Assembly: GCF_932526225.1 (NCBI RefSeq)
Contig: NC_064036.1
Location: forward strand, 11,463,181-11,527,180
Length of the DNA stretch: 64,000 nt
From: Nematostella vectensis
Taxonomy: Eukaryota > Cnidaria > Anthozoa > Actiniaria > Edwardsiidae
Direction of reading: 5' to 3'
Shown here one piece after another: positions 1 to 13,100 of this stretch. Below the pieces are notes generated by a model that ran no database searches, was not told where the DNA came from, and worked only from the letters and a program-made list of their open reading frames with translations. Position numbers and translations under genes: made by a program. Numbering within the stretch: the first letter of the stretch is position 1; each line of letters opens with the position of its first letter.

Positions 1-502
1 TCAGGGTATCACTTTTACAAGAAACACAGGCAGAGAAACAAGAAACACAGATGTGGTAACCCGACTACTGGCTTATGAGTCAGCAGTTCACAAAATCTTG
101 TCTCTAAATCCGCCTCTATGGTAGGAATTTGTTCCTTTACTGAAGACTATAACCTTGCGGGGCTATGACCATAGGGCGCGTTTTTATTCTATCATTCTGG
201 AATGGGAATGGTTTGTAGAGGATGTTCAAAATGGCATTCAAGTCATTTGGCTTTAGGTAGCAGAATGGGTGGAATGGCCTTTATTCCATTCCGGAATGGG
301 AACGCGGGATAAACAAATGCGCGCTTTTTCTATTCTTATCATTCTCATTCCGGAATCACGATTACAAAAACGCGCCCTAACATTAGGTAACATAACACTT
401 CAAAGCATAACAACGCCCTTCATGTTCGTCCCCCGTTGTACTTGAACAGGCGCCTCATAACGTCTTCAAAAATGATTACATATCATCTTCTTCTTGCTGC
501 AG

Positions 503-3500
503 AATTCGTCGCTTATGTCACTGGGTGGTGAACTTGCGCTACTTCGACACCTTCATCCTGTTCATCATCCTCATCAGCAGCGTGCTCTTGGTGTTTGAGG
601 ATCCTGTCAGTACCAACAGCCAGACGAATACGGTAGGTGTAGTACCCCACCCCCAAACCACTACTCCCCCATTCTCCCCGCCCTTGTAACACATACCATC
701 CAATAACCCCCATCCCCGAGCGTACCAACAGCCAGACGAATACAGTACGTACAGATGCTCCCCTCCCTTCCCCCGCCCTTGTAACAAATACCATCCCATA
801 ACCCCCATCCCAGAGCGTACCAGACGAATACGGCACGTACAGATGCTCCCCTCCCTTCCCCCGCCCTTGTAACACATACCATCCCATAACCCCCATCCCC
901 GAGCGTACCAACAGCCAGACGAATACAGTACGTACAGATGCTCCCCTCCCTTCCCCCCGCCCTTTTGGACAATACCATTCCATAACCCTCACCTCAAGCG
1001 TACCAGACGAATACGGCACGTACAGATGCTCCCCTCCCTTCCCCCGCCCTTGTAACACATACCATCCCATAACCCCCATCCCGGGGCGTACCAGACGAAT
1101 ACGGCACGTACAGATGCTCCCCTCCCTTCCCCCGCCCTTGTAACACATACCATCCCATAACCCCAATCCCCGAGCGTACCAGACGAATACGGCACGTACA
1201 GATGCTCCCCTCCCTTCCCCCGCCCTTTTGGACCATACCATCCCATAACCCCCATCCCCGAGCGTACCAGACGAATACGGCACGTACAGATGCTCCCCTC
1301 CCTTCCCCCGCCCTTGTAACACATACCATCCCATAACCCCCATCCCCGAGCGTACCAACAGCCAGACGAATACAGTACGTACAGATGCTCCCCTCCCTTC
1401 CCCCCGCCCTTGTGAACCATACCATTCCATAACCCTCACCTCGAGCGTACCAGACGAATACGGCACGTACAGATGCTCCCCTCCCTCCCCCCCGACCTTA
1501 TGGACCATACCATTCCATAACCCCCACCTCGAGCGTACCAGCAGCGAGATAAACACAGTACGTATAGAACTTAACTGCCTGGTCATGGTCAGGCAGGGCC
1601 TCCGTGGTAGTATATACCAGGTTATCTTTCCTTAACCCTGAAGAAATGTCTCCCTTATATCTAAGTATCACTTTTCGTTTTTGCTATTCTAGATTCTTGG
1701 CTACTGCGACTATGTGATCACCGCGATTTTTGGTCTAGAAGTTTTATTCAAGGTAAAAATAATGCTTCAAATAATGCACGAAACGAATCTGAACAATCAA
1801 TGAAGTCACCACCGGAGTAGCAGATTAACCCCCAAACACCAGAAAACAATGTTGTAATAGGCCTTTTCCAGAGTAATGTTATTGATCATCGTATCACAAT
1901 GCCTGAATGTATTCTATTGAGGTATCCATTATTTCAGGTGATCGATCTTGGGGTGATTCTTCACAAGGGATCATACTTTAGAGATGCCTGGAATGTTATC
2001 GATGCATTTGTCGTCGCGTGTAACATTGCTGCTCTGGTTCTCAAGTAAGAACAAAGTCATCATAATTGTTTATCACCTTCATTTATCACCATTTATCACC
2101 TTTACACAACATCAGCATTATCGTCAATAGTTACATCGTAATCACCATCATTATCGTCATCATCAACATTAAAATTATCAACATCATCAACAACAATATC
2201 AACATCATCATCGTCATCGTAAACAATCATCATCATTTGACCATCAATGATCATTATCATCAACAACATCATCATCACCAATATTAAAATCACCATCGTC
2301 ACCGCAGTCATCATCATCATTGCCGTTATCAAAACAGCATCATCAGGAGCAACATCATCAATAATATCAAAATCTTAATCGTCGTCATCAGGATCATTGT
2401 CATCATCAAAACTATCGATTTTGCCATCCATGACCAGTCATCTGCAGTTACAACCTCAATGAGCAGCTCCACCATTTAAACTATTTGATATTTTCCTTCC
2501 TTTCTTAAAAATTCAGTGCCAAAGCTGTAGCTGACAAAACCAGCAATACGTCTGTTCAGGAAGCCATCAAATCTTTTCGTGTTTTGAGAGTGCTACGACC
2601 TGTTAAAGCCATCAACAAGTCGAAAAAACTTAAGGTATGGCATAGTCTTTGCCCTAACACTACCGTACCCCCCAAACCAATGATAGCAAAGATACATACC
2701 AAAGTTACGTAGCAAAGCTTTTGCAACCAGATGGTAGTACAGTTGTAACGAACGTGTTCTTTTACCCTACCAGACCGTCTTCCAGTGCATGGTGTACTCG
2801 CTGAAGAACGTTCGCTTCATCCTACTAATTAATCTTCTATTCTACTATATCTTCGCTGTCATAGGAGTGCAGCTCTTTAAGGTATGTTTTCCGTCGTTTT
2901 TCGTTTTTTAACAAGCCAATCAAGATCTGTGCTCTTACTCACTCAACCGGGAACAATCAACTCACGCCCAAGACCCTACCTGCTACCTGGAAATATTTCA
3001 TATGTTTACTCACATCAACATTAATGTCCGATTTCAGGGGAAGTTTTTCTACTGCACAGATATGTCCAAAATGCAAAAATCAGAGTGCAAGTAAGTTAAC
3101 TCCGCCTGTAAAAATATATTTTATTGGAATCGTGTTATTGTCAGTAAAAGATTACTTAGTGGACTATGCGTTATCACTAAATCCCTCCTTTTCCGTTCTG
3201 AATAGGGGTCACTTTTTTCGCTATATGGTCGGCGTGGACAGTCAAGTCAGCTTGGATAATTTTGAGGTAAGTGCCCTTGCTAAATGCTCGACAATACTTA
3301 ACACTTTAAAACATGATAATCATAAAATATCAAAAAAGCGATATAAATGAATGATAATGCACAGCTTTTAATCAATGCCACGCCTTCTTGCCTCACAATT
3401 AAATTGTCACGAAATGTTGACATACATATCTTCCCAACAGCTCGGAGAGCGAAATTGGACACGTTGGCACTTCAACTTCGATGACGTTCCCAGCGCTATG

Positions 3501-4161
3501 TTGACATTATTTTCAGCATCTACAGGCGAGGGCTGGCCCACGTAAGTATGCCCGCCATTTCCTGGACAATCGCGTTTTACGACGTACGAAAAAGTACGCC
3601 ACGAGAGAGAAAGCTGGACTCTATAGTCCGCGGGGAAAATCAGGCTTGTTTCCTCTATGCATAGGGGTGAACGAGATTAATTTCAACCTAACCAGCTAGC
3701 AAACGCCATCTTTTCTTTGCTCGGAACGCATTTTTTCCGACTTCTTGCCTTAGCCTTAATGTTGTAGGATGCCTTGCTGCCAATGGTACGTGTCTGGCAT
3801 TTTTAATGACTTTGTGCTTAATGCTGGTAAGACTTCGGAGTAAGATGCTTATTTTGCACATGTAAAAACCAGCTTAAAATCAGAAGACGCAAATGTAGGA
3901 GTAAGAACCGGTCCCTATTTACTTACGCTGAGACTTCGGTATCTCTTTCTGTGTAACAGCGCGATGTACCACACGGTGGACGCCACGCATGTTGATAGGG
4001 GTCCTCGGCGCGATAATAACATCCAGATGTCTATCTACATGGTGTGCATCGTGGTCATCTTCTCCTTCTTCTTCCTCAACATCTTCGTCGCGCTCATTAT
4101 CGTCACATTCCAAGAACAGGGCGAAAAGGAGATGGTGGGATGCGAGCTGGACAGAAACCAG
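503..4161 (+). CDS. CaV2 domain III (S1-S6), nine exons
   Basis: Third homologous domain of the channel. S1 reads [20 protein letters not shown] in the first exon; S2 is exon 1693-1752; S3 is exon 1938-2044 ([16 protein letters not shown]). The S4 voltage sensor is exon 2517-2634 with basic residues every third position in [16 protein letters not shown]5 is exon 2774-2881. The pore loop spans 3038-3541 and carries the filter glutamate in STGEGWPT. S6 is exon 3960-4161 ([20 protein letters not shown]). All splice sites are GT-AG. The introns hold a minisatellite (605-1590), a trinucleotide tract and otherwise unremarkable AT-rich sequence. Confidence 0.95.
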
Positions 4162-7100
4162 GTAGATACAAAACCTTGTCCAAACATGGTCATTCTTTCC
4201 TTATATGGTGAGAAGATATAATACCACTTAGAAGAACAAGAACCAGGTAACTGAGGCAGGCAGAATGTTGCCCAAACCTGGTTATTCTGAGCAGGATTCG
4301 AGCTTGACAATAGGAGTATATGCTGGGGTCTCTCTCTTGTATTGTTTATGCTAGAGTGTCACGCAATTGTATTTTACATTGTATGATTATGGTTGATACG
4401 TCAAATGCACAAGTCAATCACGTGCATGTAACACAGACGATACAAAAAAAAAAAAACAAGAAAGCAGTCTAATGTTTTCCGTATTGTATTCTTTGTTCGG
4501 GTTTTACAATCTCAACCAGTCCTCTTCCCTACTGATTACTAAATAAGGCATGCTTAAAAAAGCAATTTAAGGTTGAAAATGTTAATGATGTTTATAAATT
4601 TAGTACATACAAAACTATAATATCCAATGAATTATCAGTAAGAGAATTACACAAATGATCAAATGCAATTATGTTTAAGGCTGTTGTTCTGAACAAAATT
4701 CGGCTCTGCATTTATACCAAATCAGACTAACAAAGCAATATTTGGCTGCTATCTGGGCCTTAACATATTTTTAGCATGTTCTTAAATTTGGTGAAATCTC
4801 AGGCTGAAAACATTCTTATGATAGAGGTTCTTATAAAAAAGTGGTGTATTTGCATTTCGTTTTAGCTTTGATATAGCGTCGTCAGACCAGAATAAAAAAG
4901 GAATGAATTTATTAGCATAGCAAATAGAGTTTTCCATTGTGATGTTTATGAAGACGGTGATATATTATTGTTCCCTTCATCCATCCATGAAAATAACTCG
5001 CATAGAAATAACTATTGTTAAACTGAGGTGACATCTTTAGTATCCCAACGCTATTCTCAGAGGTCGCCGCAAATATCGATCACGCCAAAAGTGAGCGTAA
5101 TCAAGATAAGAAGGCAAAAAGCACGAAGACTGTGAAGCATTCGCAAACCAAGCACATCTGTAAAAATGGCTCTGGTTGCTTTGGTTGTAGCAAGCATCGT
5201 CGTTGCGATTGTCGCAGTATTAACGGTCGGAGCTGTGCTTTCGTGGAAAGTCACCACAAAAGATGAAGAAGGGGTTGAAACCTGGCGTTATGCCGCTTAC
5301 TATCCATTTGCGATGCCCTACATCTGAGAACAATATTATTGTCCTGCCTTCAAAATGTGTTAAGAACATGTTTACTACATTTAACAGTCCTTCCATTTGT
5401 TGGCAAAAATCACACACTTTTCAACGTTCATGGCAACCTTTTAAGATACCAACTAACCGTCTGCTGTTTTTCAGATAGAATAGTTTATACAAATACGTAT
5501 GTACTCAGTATTGATGATTTCATGTAAAGCAAGGCATGTTGTCCTTGTTAAGCTACTGCTAGCACATTTACGTGGTGTGGATTTAAATAATGTAGTTATT
5601 ATTTTAAAATGAAGTTGTTCAGGCTCGTAAGTTATTGTGTGAGTATATTTTGTAACTTTCTTGCTTGTAAATGCGATATGACCGAAAGAAACTAGTCTTC
5701 CTATTCACATGTCCAGTATCATTTTCGAATCTACAAACAATTAGGGGGTGGGGGGGAAGGAGGTTTTGCAGAAGTGACATATTTACCCTACCGCATCCCC
5801 CTTCGCTTCCCAGAAAGTCTGTTATTTCAGATCCAAAAATAACAAAACTTTCCATGTTTTTTTATTTACTAGCATTCTTTTACCTATGCTTAGAATCTTG
5901 TTTACACCATCGTAGTTGCGTTCTTTTTTTTTGCATTCTTATGATTTAATCCACTTGAGACAGTGTTTACGAACAATGACTGTCGGTCGTAGTAGACATA
6001 TATGTAACGCCTTCTGTCACGTCTTTTTGTAGCGTGACTGTATACATGTAACACCTTCTGTCACGTCTTTTTGTAGCGTGACTGTATACAATTTGCGATG
6101 ACGGCAAGACCAAGGCAGCGGTATATGCCCGAAAACCAAAAGACGTGTTTCTACAAAGTGTGGTGTGTTGTGGACTCCAAGCCGTTTGAGATCTTTATTA
6201 TGACCATGATTGTACTGAACGCCATCGTGCTGATGATGACGGTAATAAACTAGCCTTTCTACGCACTACTCAATCACTGTGGACGCTTCATTCTGCGTTA
6301 CGTTACCTGTTGCTTTTCATGTGTTACCTACCTGTAGCGTTACATGTGTTTGACTTACCTGTTGCGCGGTTACATGCGCAGTTATGTGTTTGTTAAATTT
6401 GTTACACATCTGTTGCCTTACATGTGTTACCTACTTGTTGCGTTACATGTGTTACTTACCTGTTGCGTTACATGTGTTACTTACCTGTTGCGTTACATGT
6501 GTCACCTACTTGTTGCGTTACATGTGTTATCTACCTGTTGCGTTACATGTGTTACTTACCTGTTGCGTTACATGTGTCACCTACGTGTTGCGTGTTTCAT
6601 GTGTTACCTACCTGTTGCGTTACAAGTGTTACCTACCTGTTGCGTTACATGTGATACACATCTGTTTCTTTACATGTGTTAACTACCTGTTGCACCTTAC
6701 ATGTGTTACATACCTGATGCATAACATGTACATACTATTTATTTTGTTACATGTTTAACTTATCTATGGCGTTACATGTGTGTCATACCTGTCGCGTTAC
6801 ATGAACATCTTACCTGTTAGTATATATCTTATTTGTGTAACTTCACATGTATATCTTATCTTTAAATGCGTGTATTTCATTTTCCAGTATCACGGCGCGA
6901 CGCAAGAGTTCAATAACATCATCGAGTACGTGAACATGGCGTTCACCTTCGTGTTTTTGTTCGAGGCCATCCTTAAACTGATCGCCTTCAAACTCGTACG
7001 TATCCTCATCCTCGCATACCATACCTCTGTGGCGTGACATTATTGAGTGACGATTGTATAGTAATGTACGTCCGAGGGAAACAAAGACAACGAAAGATGA

Positions 7101-10100
7101 TGTAGTTGCTTTCAGTGTTTCGTTCCTTTCTCTCCGCGTGAGTCTCCTTTCGATTTTCACTCACTGTATGCATCTTCTTCACCGCTCACTTCGAGAGTAG
7201 ATTAAATAGTATTTTTTTTTACTCATGCTGAAAAAATATTCTTATTTATAGAATTATTTCCGTGATTACTGGAATGTGTTTGACTTCATCATCGTAGTGA
7301 CGACACTTGTCGGTGTTCTTCTTGAGCTTGTGCAGGTATGGGATATGTCTTTTGCGAGCACCCCGTTTTTTTATGCGAGACCGAACATTTTTAGGCGGAA
7401 GAAACTGCGCGAGCATGCGAGCACGGCGAAAAAAATTGCGCGAGCATGCAAGCACATCGAAATTTCGGGGAACCATTCGGGGGCCCTAGATTTCTAAATG
7501 TTATATTGGAGAAAATAACCTACAGAGATTACTAGCCCCTGAAATCAATGACATTTTATTTAAAAGAGTATAAACATAGTTGAATCGCTAGACGGTGGCT
7601 ACTGAAAAAAAAAAAAAAAGACCAGCACACGATAACCATCCACTGCCTACCCCTGAGGCTACTGTTACCATAATCATTTAATATCATTAGCTTTTTGTGT
7701 TAAGCTGATGTTCCAACTATCAATGCAATAAATTTAAGAATAAACTAGTTTATTCTGGTAAAAAAAATATCAAAATATATGTTAGACCCATAACTGATGC
7801 TTTGATTTAAAGCGAACAAATTAATTTATAGACAAAATGACAAACTGCTTGCCATCATTGTGTGCAACGTAGGTGTGCACTATCCTTTTTCCATGTAAAA
7901 CATATGACCCCCCCCCCCCCCCCAGCAAATCCTTGGTACGCGCCTGATCTTGCTATAGTCTGACACTGTCCCGTTTCTCACCAGGATACGAAAAACCAGC
8001 TCGACATCGACCCAAGCTTCTTCCGGCTGTTTCGTGCGGCTCGTCTCGTCAAACTTCTAAGACAGGGGTACACGATCCGCATACTACTCTGGACATTCCT
8101 GCAGTCCTTCAAGGTATTCCATGTTTTCTTTATCACAGTTTTCAGGTTTTACATGATATTTAGTCCAGCGGATATGTGTTTGAATTGCGCACTTTTTGCT
8201 AAAGTTACCAATTTTAGCATAGTGATAGTTTTTAATACCCTTTCAAGATATAGTCAAGCTCAGATCGGCTTTAATTTCTAATTAATAAGGAGTATTGATT
8301 TGGCCGCCATTTTGAACCGAAAGTAAACTACATTTTTATAAAAAATAAATAAACTTTTTAATACTGTATTTCACTAGACAACTAATATGAAAGTCAAAGA
8401 ATGTATTTAAACCCAATATTTTTTTAAAATAACCGCAAATTTGTCATTTTTGGCACTTTAAAGGAGTTTATTTCACCCCGCGCCCTCTAGCAAAAGATAC
8501 CAATTTTATTGCAGTTGTAGGTTGCAATAACCTTTATAAGATAAGCTATGGAGCCAAGATAAAATCGGCTTTCATCACCGACTAATATGGTTTATTATAA
8601 TTGCAGCCATTTTGCACTGGAGATTAAATTTAGCATTTTTGAAAGCACAGAGATGCACATCTTGTTTAAAAATCTACGACTTAAATATTCATGAAATCCA
8701 TTTAATACTTTTAAGTTGTAAAAAAAGCAAAACTGATTAGGTTTCTGCTATTAATTTTACCTTTTTTTAAACCGAAGGTAGGTTTCCAAACCTGTTTCTG
8801 CACACTCTAATCAAACCAGATTAATGCATATACGAATAAGCAATGAAACATTTTTTTAATAATAGAATTGCACAAATAATAAATGCACCAATTTAATATA
8901 AAGAAAATGTTTTCTTGCTATGTGAGCCTCGGCATTTTGTTAAAAAATAGTCAAATCTTAGTCAGGCTGGATGTTCTGAAAATAGATTCTTATAAAACAA
9001 AAAGAGTGTGGTTCATAATACGTCGGTCTAACGTAATAACAAACTCCGATGAGAATTGTTTTATTTATTTAATGCAGTTCAGATATCTTACAGCTTTATC
9101 GTTAAACGATTCAATGGAGCTGCAAAGGGCTGAACATTTCAAGCTGGCTTTGGTGCAAGTGCAGCGTGCTGGGCAGCCTATCTTGCATCTTATAGCTCTT
9201 GGTTCCTCATCTAATAGTTCTTTGGCTTCTTGGCACGCCTTGGAAAGCTCTAGTAGCGTTTGTCCAAAGCGGCTATGGCAACTGTTGTTCATTCTGCTAA
9301 AAAGACGGAAGTACTGAGACAGGGAGGAGTGCTTGCCCCCAACAACGGCCTGCTTGAAAGGCAGCTTTCTTGGTGTGTTGTATGATAGCTGCCTCCGTCG
9401 GTAGAATGACATCAAATGCTGTTCCTTTCTTCACGAAGAGCTGCATTCTTGCCTTGTCTACTTCCGATTCTCTGCACTTTTTTCGGTCGTATAGAAGCAT
9501 TGGAAAGCGCTCAAGTGTTGCCAAACATTCTGTCTTTTATCTTAACTGGCCTGAAGGCTAGCTGTCGAAGACCATTTGTGGCTTCGGGGAATACAGCAAG
9601 TAATGTCTTTCCCCCAACACCGCACAACAGGATACAGTATCACCTGTAAATGCGTGAAATTCTAATTGGCGAGATACTCCTTTGACTCTTCAAGAAGATT
9701 GATAAGCGCAAACCCGAGGCCACCAGATTAACAGTTTCTACTGTTAGAAACTGTTCATCTTGTAGCACTTGCACACATTCATGTGTGCGGTCGTTTACAG
9801 ACGTTGAAGTCAAATGGTGGAGCGGCCCGGTACCCCACCAGGCTTGTCACATAAGCAGTTGCCTTTGTCTTCTTTCTTTTCTCTTGATTCAGCTATTGAG
9901 TGTAAATGTTTGGTATACTTGGGCTGGCTATATGTGTCTTTTAAATCATTTGACGACTTTCGAAAATAGTGAGTATCGACGCGTGACTTTTCACTTTCGG
10001 ATTAAATCATCGGCCATTTTAGTATCCCAAGATAATCTGTGATTAAATCAGATTTTCTTTCGGCTCCATAGCTTATCTTGAAAAGATGACCCTAAACTAC

Positions 10101-13100
10101 TCCTGAAACAAGTTTTTTTTATATTTTTGTTTAAAGGCGCAAAGTGAAACAAGCGTGCCAGTATTTACTCATGACTACTTCCGGTTCAAAGTCGCTGTCA
10201 CCGTAAAAGTTACAAAAATTAAAAAAATCTTGTTACTCTAAGATCTCTTTTGTTTAGATGCATTTACTGACTTATATTTTATTTGTCTATGAGTAAACTT
10301 TTTTAAAATGTGCGAGTTTATTTTTTTGGGAAAAAGTTAGTTTACTTCCGGTTCAAAATGGCGGCCAAATCAATATTCATTATAAATCAGAAATTAAAGC
10401 CGAACTGAGCTTGGCTCTATATCTTGTAAGAGGTATCAAAAACTATCACTATGCTAAAATCGATAACTTTAGCAAAAAGTGCGCAATTCAAGGTAAAATC
10501 TGCACATATCCGCTGGACTAATGGAAAAGTTGTAACCGAGAGAGAATATGTATTTACCTAGAAGTAGCATGTTCTGCTACAAGTCGTAGTGTGTAATAAC
10601 AAATTATATGCAAAATTATACCTAAAGCCACTTGGTGTAGCTGCCAGTGTGAAAAACGCAAGAATAGTTCAAGTGCCGCGCGGTTAAACCAGCCTTTTTG
10701 TTTTGAAATGGCGGCGTTTTACCGGCGTAAACTGTCACATTTTCGCGAATGCTAAGAAAACTAGACCAAACTTAAGGCTATAATTTTCTTTATGTTTCCC
10801 TAATTATCACACAAATCTGTCATCTTTTGTACAGTATGGTTTTAATGCTGTACAGTTAGTCAAAACAGCGACTGATGTCAGCCTTTCGTGCCTTTCGAAC
10901 GATTCAACACTACGATTGTGCTTGTTTTTGCCAGAGCACGCGCATGCGCATACGTTATTCAGCACTGTCAGTATAGCTGGGAATTGATGAGGGGGCTGAG
11001 GGTGTGTCGATATTGTTGAAGAATAATGTGTAATGGAGGGTAAATGTAGAGGTGCGCGCGTGCGCGTTTGACCCTGACTACGCGCAAAAAAAAAACAACA
11101 AAAAAACTGAGTTCTTGCCCTCTTGTATCGCAATCCTTTGAAGGTAAATACTATTTTTATTTCAATATTTTCCCAGGCTTTACCGTACGTAGTGATGCTC
11201 ATAGCGATGCTGTTCTTCGTCTATGCTGTCATTGGCATGCAGGTGAGTGATACTATATACTTATATTACTGATAGAACCATGATATATAACTAATAATTA
11301 TCAGTATTAGATCAATAAGATGAGTAAAACATGCCATCATCATCGTTATCATAATCGAAATCACCGTCGTCTTTAACACATTATCATTGACCATATCATC
11401 ACAATTATCAGCATTATCATAATCCTTATAATCACCATAATCATTAGCATCTTTATCATAATAATCATTATCCTCTATATCACCAATTCATCATTTTCAT
11501 CATCATCATCTTGAACTATAATCATCATTCTATTATCATCTTTCATGTTTAAAAGTGGGGGATTTCCATGGCTGACAACTGACAGCGAATCATTAATTGA
11601 TTCGTTCATCTGACCATTGTTTATTTCCTACGCAGCTTTTCGGACGCATCGCCAAAGGCATTCCTAACAGAGAAATCAATATACATAACAACTTCCAGTC
11701 GTTTTTCCAAGCCTTGCTGGTCCTGTTTCGGTAAGAGTTATTGCACCTTTGCCCATGTCATAGCGGAATGACTAGCACCTAGTTATACTCGTGTGCTTAA
11801 TTGACGGGTGGCTACCGGCGAGGACTGTAAACGTGTTAGCGTCTTTTGCTCGTGTTATACAGAGCTGGCACCGGGGAGAACTGTTAACGTACTTTATAAC
11901 GCGTCTTTTGTCCGTGTTATTCAGGGCTACCATAGGGGAGAACTGTTAACGTGCTTTGATAACGCGTCTTTTGTCCTTTTGTCCTTGTTATACAGTGCTG
12001 CCACCGGGGAGAACTGGCATCTGGTCATGTTAGCGTGCTTTGATAACGCACCGTGCGAGAAAGGCGGAAAAGCGTGTGGCAACACAGCGGCTTCGATCAT
12101 CTACTTTATAACTTTCTACTTCTTCTGTTCATTTTTGGTAAGTGAGGAGCTTCCAGGGGCAAAAACCAGCCAATCTCTCAATTATGTTCGCCAATCGTAC
12201 GTTGCGAGGGGGAACATGGCGTCATAAACATGTTGATGTGATACTAAATGAAAGCTAGAAAATATATTTGTTAGTTAGATTTACGACATCAACATTGGCA
12301 TCGTTCGACTCCCAGGCCCGTACCCAGGATTTTCTTGGGGGGGGGGGGGGGGGGGGGGGGGGGTGGGGGAGGGGTGCGAAATCCGAAAAAGTGGACCTAA
12401 TATTTCCGGGGGTGGAGTGGAGGGGGGTGGTGGGAAGGGATTTCTCTGATAAAAAAATCTGACCATGCAGTATCTCTGCGGGACGTTATTTATCTCCACG
12501 GGACGTTTATTGTCGGATTTGGCTACATACCAGAGTGATCTAGCCGGAATAGTTTTGTCTACAAATAGCACGTCTATTGAGAACTGAAAGTGGACCTTTG
12601 GCCGTTGTGTGTGTGTGGGGGGGGGGGGGGGGGGAAGGGGGGGAGGCGTTCGCACCCCCCGCCCCCGCCCCCCTGGGTACGAGTCTGATTGCATCCCCTA
12701 AAATCGTCCCTGCTTGCTGCCGACCCAATCCCCGACGTAAGAATGGCGATTGGAGCTGCTGTCAACCAAAACAGTAATCATCGCGTGCCCCTTTATTGGC
12801 TGGCTTCTTTTTAATGACGTATCCTTGGATTCATTTGAAGGGGATTAATATGCTGAAATAGCCTTTCATGTAGAAAGGAATTGCGAACGTGGATTAATCG
12901 GTCGGGGATCGTTTCCTTGGCAGATGTTTTTAAGTATAATGCATTTATTCATTACCTCGTTCAGATGCTGAATCTATTTGTTGCTGTTATCATGGATAAT
13001 TTCGAATATCTCACTCGCGATGAGTCGATCCTAGGCCCCCATCACCTCGACGAATTTGTCCGTGTGTGGTCTGAGTACGACCCTGGAGCCACGTAAGTCA

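Noticed and set aside
1..119. Open frame running into GTAGGAAT at 120, a possible CaV2 II-III linker exon
   Set aside because: The reading has no family features, and joining it to the exon at 503 in the needed phase would create a stop.
513..1586. 357-aa and shorter minus-strand ORFs over the C-rich minisatellite
   Set aside because: Open frames are explained by 88-94 bp tandem repeats without stops; several frames are open at once and the exon on the other strand is well supported.
2066..2332. His/Ile-rich and Asp/Met-rich ORFs on the two strands
   Set aside because: Translation of a CAT/ATC low-complexity tract inside an intron.
6344..6758. Cys/Leu/Tyr-rich forward ORFs
   Set aside because: Translation of a 25-bp minisatellite in all three frames.
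12281..12765. Pro-rich minus-strand ORFs
   Set aside because: They arise from C/G runs in a miniature TIR element.
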